A stretch of DNA of 64,000 bases from UBA4742 sp963785815 (lineage in GTDB: Bacteria > Actinomycetota > Acidimicrobiia > Acidimicrobiales > Acidimicrobilacustridaceae): contig CAWAWN010000002.1 in the NCBI GenBank assembly GCA_963785815.1, positions 124,001 to 188,000 of the forward strand, written 5' to 3'. Position numbers and translations under genes: made by a program. Position 1 is the stretch's first letter; each line of letters starts with the position of its first letter. The notes under the pieces were generated by a model, which saw only the letters and a program-made list of their open reading frames with translations, had not been told where the DNA came from and made no database searches. Below, one piece after another: positions 30,762 to 39,243 of this stretch.

Positions 30762-32198
30762 TCAGGGCGACGGCGGGGCGTGGCGGGGCCACGGCTGGGC
30801 CAGCTCGAGCAGCCGGGCCAGGCGCAGCACCACGTCGTCGGCGTGGCGGCGTCCGTTGATCAGCAGGCCCACGGGCAGCCCCTCCGACGACAGGCCGGCC
30901 GGCACCGAGCAGGCCGGGTTCCAGCACAGGTTGGCCAGCATGGTGAACGGCACGCTCATGGCCCCCGCCTGCATGGCGCCGAAGCGGGCCACCAGGTCCT
31001 CGCCGGCGATGGTGGTGGGCGGCGGACCTTCGGCCGCGAAGGCGGGGACCGCCGTGGTCGGCGTGAGCAGCACGTCGACCTGGTCGAACAGGGCGGCCAC
31101 GTCGGCCTCCAGCTGCAGGCGGCGCCGAAGGGGCTTGACCAGCGTGGGCACGGGTCGGTCCGCGCTGGAACGCAACCCGGCGGCCACGAAGGGGGTCAGC
31201 TCGTCGAGGCGGTCCGGGTAGGCGGCCCGGCCGGCGATGTCGAGCCACAGGCCGACGGCGTCACCGCTCAGCCAGGTGCGCACCGGATCCGTGAGGGTCA
31301 CGTCGATCTCGACCAAGGGCAGGCCGGCCTGGGCGGCCAGCACCTCCGCGGCGCCCCGGGCCAGGTCGGCCACCTCTGGATCCACCACGGCGAAGCCGAG
31401 GTCGGTGGACCACCCGATGCGCAGGCCCGACACGTCCAGCTGCTCGATGGCGTCCGCGTAGGAGTCGCCGTAGGGCGGCAGGGAGGTGCGGTCGGTGTCG
31501 TGGGGCCCGGCGGCCACGTCCAGGTGCAGGGCGGCATCGGCCACCGTGGTCACCTCCACGCCCAGCGAGGTGGTCTGGCTGGTGCCGGCACTGGGTGAGG
31601 GGACCCGCCCGAAGCTGGCCTTCATGCCCACCAACCCGCAGAACGAGGCCGGGATCCGGGTCGAGCCGCCGCCGTCGCTGGCCGTGCCGAACGGGACCAG
31701 CCCGGCCGCCACCGCCGCGGCCGTCCCCCCGCTCGACCCGCCCGGGGTGCGGGTCGGATCCCACGGGTTGCGGGCCACCCCCAGCGCCTTGGAGCGGGTG
31801 TACTGGAGGGTGCCGAACTCGGGTGCGTTGGTCTTGCCCACCGGGATCGCTCCGGCGGCGCGCAGGCGGGCCACGTGCACCGAGTCGGCCGCCACCGGCC
31901 CGTCGTCCACGAACAGCATCGACCCCTGCGTGGTGGGCATGCCGGCGCAGTCCTCCAGGTCCTTGACCCCGAAGGGCACGCCGGCCAACGGCCCGACCGC
32001 TTCGCCGGCCGCCAGCCGGGCGTCGACGTCGGCCGCCGCCGCCCGCGCCCCGTCGGCATCCAGGTGGACGAAGGCGTTCAGCGTCGGGTTGGCCACCTCG
32101 ATGGCCGCCAGGCACCGCTCGACCAGCGCGGCAGCGGTGTACTCGCCGCGGGCGATGGCCGCCGCGGCCTCGGCCATCGATGGCATCTCGTCGGACAT
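30762..32198 (-). CDS. amidase (amidase-signature family)
   Basis: 478 aa. The Ser-cisSer-Lys triad region is complete: GVPFGVKDL (Lys), TPGGSSGGTAAAVAAGLVPFGTASDGGGSTRIPASFCGLVGMK (cis-Ser and nucleophile Ser). Length and a free-standing position fit a stand-alone amidase and not the GatA subunit, whose GatB/C partners are absent. The ATG has AGGGGG upstream. It lies 64 nt downstream of the Nudix gene on the same strand and may be the last gene of that cluster. Confidence 0.9.
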   Translation of the reverse strand: MSDEMPSMAEAAAAIARGEYTAAALVERCLAAIEVANPTLNAFVHLDADGARAAAADVDARLAAGEAVGPLAGVPFGVKDLEDCAGMPTTQGSMLFVDDGPVAADSVHVARLRAAGAIPVGKTNAPEFGTLQYTRSKALGVARNPWDPTRTPGGSSGGTAAAVAAGLVPFGTASDGGGSTRIPASFCGLVGMKASFGRVPSPSAGTSQTTSLGVEVTTVADAALHLDVAAGPHDTDRTSLPPYGDSYADAIEQLDVSGLRIGWSTDLGFAVVDPEVADLARGAAEVLAAQAGLPLVEIDVTLTDPVRTWLSGDAVGLWLDIAGRAAYPDRLDELTPFVAAGLRSSADRPVPTLVKPLRRRLQLEADVAALFDQVDVLLTPTTAVPAFAAEGPPPTTIAGEDLVARFGAMQAGAMSVPFTMLANLCWNPACSVPAGLSSEGLPVGLLINGRRHADDVVLRLARLLELAQPWPRHAPPSP

Positions 32199-32262
32199 GG
32201 TTCCCCCTGTTGTCGGTCGATCGGCGCGCCTTCGGGCCCTCGGTCTGGCTTCCCGGCCACGG

Positions 32263-32940
32263 TCAGCCGGATCGCCAGGTCGGCGCCCGCGGCTCGTCGT
32301 AGAGCACCTCCACCGGCTCTCCCCGGATGGCCGCGAAGGCCAACTCGCCCCAGTGGTCGACCCCGGCCAGCGGCTCGGGCAGCACTTCCTGGGCGAACCA
32401 CCCCACCCCTCGGGTCTCCAGCGGATGGCCGGCCAGCTCGCCGCCCACGGCCTCGCAGTGGAACACCACCGAGTACAGCGGGATGCGGGTGAACTGGCGG
32501 CGCAGCCCGTCGAGCACGGCGATGAGGCGCACTACCCGGCAGTCGATCCCGGTCTCCTCGCGCACCTCCTTGACCGCCACCTCGCTGGCCGAGTACCCCA
32601 CGTCGGCCCAGCCCGTGGGGTAGAGCCAGATGCCCGAGTCGCCCCGCTGCACCAGCAGGATCTCGCCCCGCTCGTTGCCCACCACCGCGCCCACCGCGAT
32701 CTTGGGTGTCTGGTAGCCGGCCACGCCGTGGCCCACCATGCGCATCCACTCGTGCACCAGGGTGTCGGCCTCGAAGTGGCTGCCGGCCGCCACCCGCATG
32801 TCGGCGGCCACGGCCAGGACCTCTTCGAAGCGCTCCCGCTCGTACAGGTTCTCGGTGAAGCCCAGGCCGGTGCGGGCGATGCCGGCCAGCGCCTCGCTCC
32901 AGCGGACGAGGTCCTGGGCGCGGGGCTGGGGTTCCGGCAC
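32263..32940 (-). CDS. Nudix hydrolase with an N-terminal helical domain
   Basis: About 225 aa. The first ~75 residues match the helical domain common before some Nudix folds (QDLVRWSEALAGIARTGLGFTENLYERERFEEVLAVAADM). The Nudix box GWADVGYSASEVAVKEVREETGI fits GX5EX7REUXEEXGU, with catalytic Glu residues. These enzymes split nucleoside diphosphates linked to other groups. I prefer GTG 32940 to GTG 32946 because TAGCCT lies 7 nt before it. It begins 22 nt after glnD. Confidence 0.87.
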   Translation of the reverse strand: MPEPQPRAQDLVRWSEALAGIARTGLGFTENLYERERFEEVLAVAADMRVAAGSHFEADTLVHEWMRMVGHGVAGYQTPKIAVGAVVGNERGEILLVQRGDSGIWLYPTGWADVGYSASEVAVKEVREETGIDCRVVRLIAVLDGLRRQFTRIPLYSVVFHCEAVGGELAGHPLETRGVGWFAQEVLPEPLAGVDHWGELAFAAIRGEPVEVLYDEPRAPTWRSG

Positions 32941-32961
32941 GGGCACCAGGCTACTGGTGCA

Positions 32962-35298
32962 CTAGAGGGCGGCCAGGATCGACCGCTCGAGCTCGCGCAG
33001 GTAGTCGGGGTCGACGATCTTGTGACCCTGGCGGTCGCGGACGTAGAACGAGTCGAGCACGTCGAGGTCGATGCTCTGGACCTTGGCCGACCGGATGTCC
33101 ACGTCGAGCTCCGCGATGGCCCGGGTGATGCGGTACAGCACGCCGATCTCGTCCGGGGCGCGCACCTCGACCACGGTGGCGGTGTCGGACAGGGCGTTGT
33201 CGAAGGTGACCTTGGGCTCGCTGGGCGACGCCAACGTGGGCTCGCGACGGGCGTAGACCCGGGCCCGCTCCCGCAGTCGCGCCTCCAGGGCCAGGCGACC
33301 GTCGAGCGCCTTCTCCACATCCGCGATCACCCGGTCCCAGGGGATGACCGGGCCCAGGCTGCTCTCCACCCGATAGATCTCCAGCGCCATGCCGGCGTCA
33401 TCGGTGTGGGCCGCGGCCGACAGGACATCGAGGCCGTTGAGCGCCAGCGCGGCCGTCACCCGCGAGAACAGGCCGGCCCGGTCGGGTGAGATCACCAGCA
33501 ACTGGTCGTCGAGGCCCTCCAGGATGCGACGGCCCTCGGCCAGCCGGGCCAGCTGGTCCGGAGTCGGGAACCCACCCCCGGTCACGTCCTCGTCGCCCCG
33601 ACCCCCCGCCAGCACGTGAGCGGCCCGGGCGCCGAGCTCGGCCAGCAGCTCGGCCTTCCAGGTGCTCCAGGCCGCCGGACCGGTGGCCAACGAGTCTGCT
33701 TCGGTGAGCGCGCCCAGGATGCGCAGCAGGCTGAGCGAGCCGATCTGCTCGGCCACGAACCGCACCGTGCCCTCGTCGGACAGGTCCCGCCGGGTGGCCA
33801 CGTCGGGCAGCAGCAGGTGGTGGCGCACCATGTCCTGCAGGATCTCGATGTCCTCGACCGGGTAGCCCATGCGCTCGCCGATCTTGCGCACCACCTCGAT
33901 GCCCACCTCGGTGTGGTCGCCCGTGTAGCCCTTGCCGATGTCGTGGAGCAGGGCGCCCACCACCAGCAGGTCCGGTCGCTCCACCCGGTCGACCAGCGCC
34001 GAGGCGTTGGCCGCCGTCTCGCACAGGTGCCGGTCGACGGTGAACCGGTGGAACGCGTTGCGCTGGGGCCGGCTGCGCACCGGCTCCCACTCGGGCAGGA
34101 GGCGCACGAACAGGCCACGCTGGTCGAGCGCCTCGATCACATCGATGGCGGGCCGGCCGGCCGAGAGCAGGCGGGTGAACAGGTCCCGGATCTCGTCGGG
34201 CCACGGGGTGGGCAGATCGCCGGCCCCGGCGGCGCCGGCGGCCAGGCGATCGAGGGTGGTCCGCTCGATCCGGGCGTCGGCCTCGGCCGCGGCCACCGCC
34301 ACCCGCAGGAAGAGCAGCAGGTCGCGCTCGGGATCGGCCTCGGCGGTGATCGACACCCGCCCCTCTCGCAGCACCACCCCCGGGGCCAGGGGCCGGTCGC
34401 GGCTCATGCGCCAGCCGCGGGGGCCCTTGATGGACGAGTCCACCCGTTCCCACACCTCGTCGCTGGTCCAGGCGATGGAGCGTGCGGCGGCGCTCACCGC
34501 CCGCATCAGGGCGTCGGCGTCCTCGTAGCGCAGGGCGTCGGCCACTGCGTCCTGCTCCTCGATCAGCAACCGGTTGCCGGGTCGGCCGGTGCTGCGGTGC
34601 AGCTCGACCCGGGCGGCCAGCAGGACGTCGTGGTCGCGGGCCAACACCGCCTCGTCGCCCTCCAACATGACGGCCTGGGCCAGCTCGGCCCACCGGATGG
34701 CGTGGACGTCGCGCAGGCCGCCACGCCCCTCCTTCAGGTCGGGTTCGAGCAGGAAGGCCACCTCGCCCGCCTCCTGCTGGCGTTGGCGCACCCGGGTGCT
34801 GATCTCCCGCAACCAGCGCGTGGCCCGCTTGCGCCACAAGGCGATGGCCCGTTCGGCCAGGTCGGCGGTCAGGGCCTGGTCACCGGCCAGGTGGCGGATG
34901 GTGACCAGGGAGGTGGCCGTGTCGAGGTCGTCGGCGGCCAGGGCCAACGCCTCCTTGGGGGTGCGCACCGAGTACCCGAGCTTCAGCCCTTCGTCCCAGA
35001 TCGGGTACCACACCCGCTCGGCCACCGAGGCCACGTCTCGGGCGCCGGAGTGCAGCAGCAGCACGTCGATGTCGGACTGGGGCGCCATCTCCCGACGTCC
35101 GTAGCCGCCCACGGCCAGCAGGGCCACACCCGGCGCCCCCTGCGCGGCCCGGTCGAACAGGCCGGCCAGCCAGTCGTCCATGCGGTCGCTGTAGACGCGG
35201 CACAGCTCGACCCCGCGCCGGGACTCGTCGGCGAAGAGCTTCTCGCGGTCCAGCCCGACGGACCCGCCGGCGGGGCCGCCGGGGGGCGCCGCGGCCAT
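32962..35298 (-). CDS. glnD: bifunctional PII nucleotidyltransferase/deadenylylating protein GlnD
   Basis: 778 aa from ATG 35298; the longer open frame upstream is antisense or out-of-frame to glnB. Domains in order: nucleotidyltransferase with LLAVGGYGRREMAPQSDIDVLLLHSG (GG...DxD), a linker with EPDLKEGRGGLRD, an HD domain (DLLVVGALLHDIGKGYTGDHTEVG), and two C-terminal ACT domains (LLVISPDRAGLFSRVTAAL; VVEVRAPDEIGVLYRITRAIAELD). It modifies the T-loop Tyr of PII by glutamine status; in Actinobacteria the group added is AMP (known). The start shares one base with the glnB stop codon. Confidence 0.92.
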   Translation of the reverse strand: MAAAPPGGPAGGSVGLDREKLFADESRRGVELCRVYSDRMDDWLAGLFDRAAQGAPGVALLAVGGYGRREMAPQSDIDVLLLHSGARDVASVAERVWYPIWDEGLKLGYSVRTPKEALALAADDLDTATSLVTIRHLAGDQALTADLAERAIALWRKRATRWLREISTRVRQRQQEAGEVAFLLEPDLKEGRGGLRDVHAIRWAELAQAVMLEGDEAVLARDHDVLLAARVELHRSTGRPGNRLLIEEQDAVADALRYEDADALMRAVSAAARSIAWTSDEVWERVDSSIKGPRGWRMSRDRPLAPGVVLREGRVSITAEADPERDLLLFLRVAVAAAEADARIERTTLDRLAAGAAGAGDLPTPWPDEIRDLFTRLLSAGRPAIDVIEALDQRGLFVRLLPEWEPVRSRPQRNAFHRFTVDRHLCETAANASALVDRVERPDLLVVGALLHDIGKGYTGDHTEVGIEVVRKIGERMGYPVEDIEILQDMVRHHLLLPDVATRRDLSDEGTVRFVAEQIGSLSLLRILGALTEADSLATGPAAWSTWKAELLAELGARAAHVLAGGRGDEDVTGGGFPTPDQLARLAEGRRILEGLDDQLLVISPDRAGLFSRVTAALALNGLDVLSAAAHTDDAGMALEIYRVESSLGPVIPWDRVIADVEKALDGRLALEARLRERARVYARREPTLASPSEPKVTFDNALSDTATVVEVRAPDEIGVLYRITRAIAELDVDIRSAKVQSIDLDVLDSFYVRDRQGHKIVDPDYLRELERSILAAL

Positions 35299-35636
35299 CA
35301 GAGCGCGTCGGAGTCGAGCTCGCCCGTGCGGATGCGCACCAGGCGGTCGACCGGCGTGATCCAGATCTTGCCGTCGCCGATCTGGCCGGTGCGAGCCGCG
35401 TCGGCGATGACCTCCGCCAGCTGGTCGGCGGCGTCGTCGTCGGTGACGACCTCGATGCGCACCTTGGGCAGGAAGTCGACCTGGTACTCCGAGCCGCGGT
35501 AGCTCTCGGTGTGGCCGCCCTGGCGGCCGAAGCCTCGGATCTCGGCCACGGTGACCCCGGCCACCCCGGCCGACTTCAGGGCCTCCTTGACCTCCTCGAG
35601 GCGGAAGGGCTTGATGATGGCGGTCACGAGCTTCAC
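35298..35636 (-). CDS. glnB: nitrogen-regulatory PII protein
   Basis: 112 aa, the standard PII length, from GTG 35636. Signature sequences: MKLVTAIIKPFRLEEVKEAL, the T-loop GRQGGHTESYRGSEYQVDFLPK with the modifiable Tyr in YRGSEY, and the C-terminal GDGKIWITPVDRLVRIRTGE. It senses 2-oxoglutarate and ATP/ADP and is modified by GlnD next door. Its usual neighbour, the ammonium channel gene amtB, is not upstream; instead a disulfide-reductase-like gene overlaps it by 4 nt (GTGA). It may therefore be GlnB or GlnK in function. Confidence 0.93.
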   Translation of the reverse strand: MKLVTAIIKPFRLEEVKEALKSAGVAGVTVAEIRGFGRQGGHTESYRGSEYQVDFLPKVRIEVVTDDDAADQLAEVIADAARTGQIGDGKIWITPVDRLVRIRTGELDSDAL

Positions 35637-37000
35637 GGGGTGCCTGCCTGGTCGGTGGGTGCGCCCCGGCGTCGGCTGCCCACGCGCGCCGCGGTGGCGA
35701 TCGGATCCCAGAGCGGGGAGAAGGGTGGAGCGTAGGCCAGGTCGAGGTTGACCACGTCGTCCATGGTGAACCGGGCGGTGATGGCGGTGGCCAGGGTGTC
35801 GATTCGCAGGGCCGCACCGCGACCCCCGACGATCTGCCCGCCCAGCAGCCGACCCGAGCCGGCCTCGCTGACCAGCTTGACGGTGAGCGGGTCGGCGTCG
35901 GCCATGTAGCCCGCCTGGGTGGTCGACTCGATGGTGGTGGTCTGCACCTCGAAGCCATCTCGCTCGGCCTCGACGCGGGTCAGCCCGGTGCGGCCCACCT
36001 CGGTGCCGCACACCCGGGTCACGGCGGTGCCGGCCACGCCGGGGAAGGTGGCGTAGCCGCCCCCGATGTTGATGCCGGCCACCCGGCCTGCCCGGTTGGC
36101 CACGGTGCCCAGGGCCACGTGCACCGGACGCCGGCTGACCACGTGGAACGACTCGGCGCAGTCCCCCGCGGCCCAGACGCCCTCGGTGGCCGTCTGCTGA
36201 CGGCGGTTGACCCGCAGCGCCCCCCGCACGCCGAGCTCGAGGCCCGCCGCCCCGGCCAGGGTGGTCTCGGGCTCGACACCCATGCCCAGCACGACCACGT
36301 CCGCCGGCAGCGTGCCCTGGTCGGTGTGCACCTGGCCCGGCTCGAAGCCGGTCACGCTCACGCCGGTGCGCACGTCGATCGACAGGCGCTCGAGGGCCTT
36401 GCGGACCAACTCGGCCATGTCGGCGTCGAGCGTGCGCATGACCTGGGGCCCGCTGTCGACCACGGCCACGTCGGCCCCCCACATCACGAACGCCTCGGCC
36501 ATCTCCAGCCCGATGTAGCCCCCGCCCACCACCACCACCCGTTGGCAGCGGCAGGCGTCGGCATAGGCCAGGAGGCGCTCGGCGTCGTCGAGGGTCTGCA
36601 CGCCGAAGACCGACTCGTGGTCGATGCCCGGCAGGTCGGGCCGGATGGGACGAGCCCCGGTGGCCACCACCAGGTGGTCGAAGCCGATGCGGAAGGTGCG
36701 GTCGCGGTTGAGGTCGCGCACCTCGACCTGGCGGCGGTCGACCTCGATGGCCACCACCTCGTGCTCGGTGCGGACGTCGATGCGCTGCGACTCGCGGAAC
36801 TCCCGTGGCGTGCGGGCCACCAGGGCGTCGACGTCGGCGATCTCCCCGGCCACCAGGTACGGGATGCCACAGGCCGAGTAGCTGGTGCGCGATCCGCGCT
36901 CGAAGGCCACGATCTCGAGGTCGCTGCGCAACCGGCGGGCGTTGGAGGCCGCCGCCATGCCCGCGCCGTCTCCTCCGATCACCACCAGCCGGTCAGCCAT
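35633..37000 (-). CDS. CoA-disulfide-reductase-like FAD/NAD(P) oxidoreductase
   Basis: 455 aa. N-terminal FAD motif IGGDGAGMAAASNARRL, single redox Cys in YSACGIPYLV (the CoADR/Nox type, with no CxxxxC pair), NAD motif VVVVGGGYIGLEMAEAF, and the second FAD motif GVWAAGDCAES. The C-terminal dimerisation domain follows (LLGGQIVGGRGAALRIDTLATAI). Family members reduce CoA disulfide or polysulfide, or act as NADH oxidases. It is translationally coupled to glnB, an unexpected partner. Confidence 0.85.
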   Translation of the reverse strand: MADRLVVIGGDGAGMAAASNARRLRSDLEIVAFERGSRTSYSACGIPYLVAGEIADVDALVARTPREFRESQRIDVRTEHEVVAIEVDRRQVEVRDLNRDRTFRIGFDHLVVATGARPIRPDLPGIDHESVFGVQTLDDAERLLAYADACRCQRVVVVGGGYIGLEMAEAFVMWGADVAVVDSGPQVMRTLDADMAELVRKALERLSIDVRTGVSVTGFEPGQVHTDQGTLPADVVVLGMGVEPETTLAGAAGLELGVRGALRVNRRQQTATEGVWAAGDCAESFHVVSRRPVHVALGTVANRAGRVAGINIGGGYATFPGVAGTAVTRVCGTEVGRTGLTRVEAERDGFEVQTTTIESTTQAGYMADADPLTVKLVSEAGSGRLLGGQIVGGRGAALRIDTLATAITARFTMDDVVNLDLAYAPPFSPLWDPIATAARVGSRRRGAPTDQAGTP

Positions 37001-37107
37001 GGAGGGCGAGGCTACCGCGGGGTCGCGCCGCTCCCGCCCGCGACACGTCCTCGAGTCCTGGGCCCGCCTGCCCGGGGGCCTGGTGCCAGGCCTGTCAGAA
37101 TGACGGC

Positions 37108-37311
37108 ATGGCCGTGCGCAAGGACTGCCGCCACTACTCGACGCGGACGACACCGACCGACGACGTGATCCAGCGCTGTCGCGTCGATGCCGCAGATCAG
37201 GCGCCGTTCAGCTGCCCCGACGGTTGCCTGTTCTTCGAGCCCCGCTCGGTCAGCAACGCCGGTTGGGAGCGCTTCGAGCAGACCGACGACGGCGACCAAT
37301 GGGGCGAGTGA
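37108..37311 (+). CDS. small Cys-containing hypothetical protein
   Basis: 67 aa. CAGAAT lies exactly 6 nt before the ATG, supporting a leaderless start. Four Cys (KDCRHYS, QRCRVD, FSCPDGCLFFEPR) fall in two pairs that could bind zinc or a Fe-S cluster. The rest is polar, with an acidic tail. I recognise no named family. It stands alone between the disulfide-reductase gene (divergent) and a convergent hypothetical. Confidence 0.65.
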   Translation: MAVRKDCRHYSTRTTPTDDVIQRCRVDAADQAPFSCPDGCLFFEPRSVSNAGWERFEQTDDGDQWGE

Positions 37312-37406
37312 GCCCAGGCCATGAGCGGCGCGCCAGCGCCCCGATCACCACGTGGCCGCCGTCGACGAACCACGCTGACGGAGCTGACGGCACCTGACGA
37401 ACGAAC

Positions 37407-37456
37407 GAACTTGCGTTGGAAATCGCCCCTGGGAGGGCAAGAACCAACGCAAGTTC
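37407..37456. terminator. hairpin between convergent genes
   Basis: GAACTTGCGTTGG and its complement form a perfect 13-bp stem around a 24-nt loop that contains a smaller GCCCC/GGGC stem. It sits between the small Cys protein gene and the convergent hypothetical, so it may stop both. Confidence 0.6.
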
Positions 37457-37488
37457 ACGGAGTTCCTGCTCGGGTGACCTGAGGCGCC

Positions 37489-38013
37489 TCAGATCCGGCG
37501 GCGGCGGGCCAGGTGCACGTGCGCCTTCGCCGCCCCCCAGCGCAGCCCCGGCTCGACCAGGGCCGGATCGATGTCGGCGAACGAGGCCGGCGCCAGGTCG
37601 TAGTGGTCGTCGGGGTCCTGGCGCCGGGCGAACTCGTCGCGGGCGACAGGCGCCACACCGGCGGCCTCGAGGGCCTGGGTGGCCCACCGGACCTGGGATC
37701 GGGCGATGGCCAGGGGGGTGGTGGCCTGGGTGTCGATGTCGGCCCCGAGCAGCTCGCGCAGCGCGGGCTCGGCCGCGGCCCCGGCCCGCCGCCCGGCCTT
37801 GGACGCGGCCACCCGCTCGGCGTCGGTCACCGACCCACGCTGAGCCCGGATGCGGTCGAGGACCCGGCGCTCGATCCATGCGGGGATGGCGTCGGCCATG
37901 GACGCGGCCAGCTCGTCGGCGTAGCCGCGCAGCGCGGCCGCGTCGTCAGGGTCGTCGCCGGGGATCCGGTCCGGTGGCGGGGGAGGCTTGGCAGCAGGAG
38001 CCACGGCCACCAT
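37489..38013 (-). CDS. hypothetical Ala/Arg-rich protein
   Basis: 174 aa, cytoplasmic. The N-terminus is Pro-rich (AAKPPPPPDRIPGDD), then mostly helical: AAALRGYADELAASMADAIPAWIERRVLDRI and SQVRWATQALEAAGVAPVARDEFARRQ. The tail is basic (AKAHVHLARRRRI). No transmembrane segment or catalytic motif is visible and no family is recognised; codon usage matches the neighbours. It is divergent from the next small gene. Confidence 0.65.
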   Translation of the reverse strand: MVAVAPAAKPPPPPDRIPGDDPDDAAALRGYADELAASMADAIPAWIERRVLDRIRAQRGSVTDAERVAASKAGRRAGAAAEPALRELLGADIDTQATTPLAIARSQVRWATQALEAAGVAPVARDEFARRQDPDDHYDLAPASFADIDPALVEPGLRWGAAKAHVHLARRRRI

Positions 38014-38069
38014 GCTGGCGGAATGAACGGGTCCTCGCGCCGCCGCCCCGCAGGGGGCCAGGACCGACG

Positions 38070-38363
38070 ATGAGGATCCGGGCGCTGTCGGTGTTCGAAG
38101 GGGTCGTGTACCACTGCTGGCCGGTCGATCGCTCCAACCCCGGCCGTCCCGTGCTGGAGGTCGACGCCGTGCTGCGCGAGGGCGACGCCGACGCCACCAG
38201 CGGCCCCCTGCTGTTGACGGTGGCCGACTACGTGGCCATGGTGGGCGGGCTGGACCAGGCCCGCTCCCACCTGCGCGAGCTCCAGCGCCAGGGTCGCATC
38301 GTCGACCACCTGGGCGCCCAGCACATCAGCTTCCCCATGTGGACCCGGGTCACCGACGCGTGA
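38070..38363 (+). CDS. hypothetical 97-aa protein
   Basis: It starts MRIRALSVFEGVVYHCWPVD and contains LEVDAVLREGDADATSGPLLLTVADYVAMVGGLDQARSHLRELQRQGRIVDH. The second half looks like a short helical, possibly winged, domain. No family recognised. It converges with larE, 37 bp apart. Confidence 0.6.
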   Translation: MRIRALSVFEGVVYHCWPVDRSNPGRPVLEVDAVLREGDADATSGPLLLTVADYVAMVGGLDQARSHLRELQRQGRIVDHLGAQHISFPMWTRVTDA

Positions 38364-38400
38364 CCTCGGCGCGACAGGTGGACGGGCACCGGCCGAGTTC

Positions 38401-39189
38401 TCAGATCGTCCCGTTCAGGTTGCCCGAGCGCAGGCCCTCGAGGTCGAGGGTGACGTAGCGGTAGCCGGCGGCCCGGACGGCCTCGACCACGTCGGCGCGC
38501 CGGGCCAGCGCACGCTCGAGCTGGTCCAACGGCACCTCGATGCGGGCCAGGTCCCCGTAGTGGCGGACCCGCAGGTCGTCGAACCCCAGCGCCCGCAGAC
38601 CGGTCTCGGCCGCCTCCACCTCGCTCAGCACGCGCAGGCTCACCGGCGTGCCGTAGGGGAGGCGCGAGGCCAGGCAGGCGGCGGCCGGCTTGTCCCACGT
38701 GCGCAGGCCCAGCTCTCGCGACGCGGCGCGCACCTCGGCCTTGGTGAACCCGGCTTCGACCAAGGGGAAGGCCGCGCCCCGGGCGGCGGCGGCCGCCTGG
38801 CCCGGGCGGTGGTCACCCAGGTCGTCGACGTTCACGCCGAGCACCACCGTGGCCTGGCGCTCGACGGCCAGCGGCTCGAGCACGTCCATCAACGCCGTCT
38901 TGCAGTGGGCGCAGCGATCGGTGTCGTTGGCCCGGTAGGCGGCGTCGCTGAGCTCGTCGGTGGCCACCTCGAGCCAGGGCAGCCGCCACTCCTGGGCCAG
39001 GGAGGCACAGTCGTCGCGCTCGAAGCCGGCCAACGACGGGGACACGGCGGTGACGGCCAGGACCCGGTCGGCGCCCAGCGCATCATGGGCCGTCCAGGCC
39101 AGGAAGGCGGAGTCGGCACCGCCGCTGAAGGCGACCACCACCCGCTCGTAGTCGTCGAGCCGACGGCGCAGCTCGGCCAGGTCACCCAC
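38401..39189 (-). CDS. larE: LarE-type ATP-dependent sacrificial sulfur transferase
   Basis: 262 aa. The PP-loop pyrophosphatase motif is SGGADSAFLAW; a central NDTDRCAHCKTALM and VLGVNVDDLGDHRPG follow. The sacrificial Cys (Cys176 in Lactiplantibacillus LarE) corresponds to the Cys in PAAACLASRLPYG. LarE gives its sulfur to pyridinium bis-carboxylate in making the nickel-pincer cofactor of lactate racemase. The partner genes larB and larC are not in the window, so it may serve another NPN enzyme encoded elsewhere. Confidence 0.88.
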   Translation of the reverse strand: MGDLAELRRRLDDYERVVVAFSGGADSAFLAWTAHDALGADRVLAVTAVSPSLAGFERDDCASLAQEWRLPWLEVATDELSDAAYRANDTDRCAHCKTALMDVLEPLAVERQATVVLGVNVDDLGDHRPGQAAAAARGAAFPLVEAGFTKAEVRAASRELGLRTWDKPAAACLASRLPYGTPVSLRVLSEVEAAETGLRALGFDDLRVRHYGDLARIEVPLDQLERALARRADVVEAVRAAGYRYVTLDLEGLRSGNLNGTI

Positions 39190-39243
39190 GGCACCGACCT
39201 CTGAGGACCGACCCGAGGATCAACCCGGTGGCCAACTCGACGA

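Noticed and set aside
35299..35958. N-terminal extension of GlnD (open frame from 35958)
   Set aside because: It runs across glnB in another frame and has no GlnD similarity; the ATG at 35298 sharing a base with the glnB stop is the better start.
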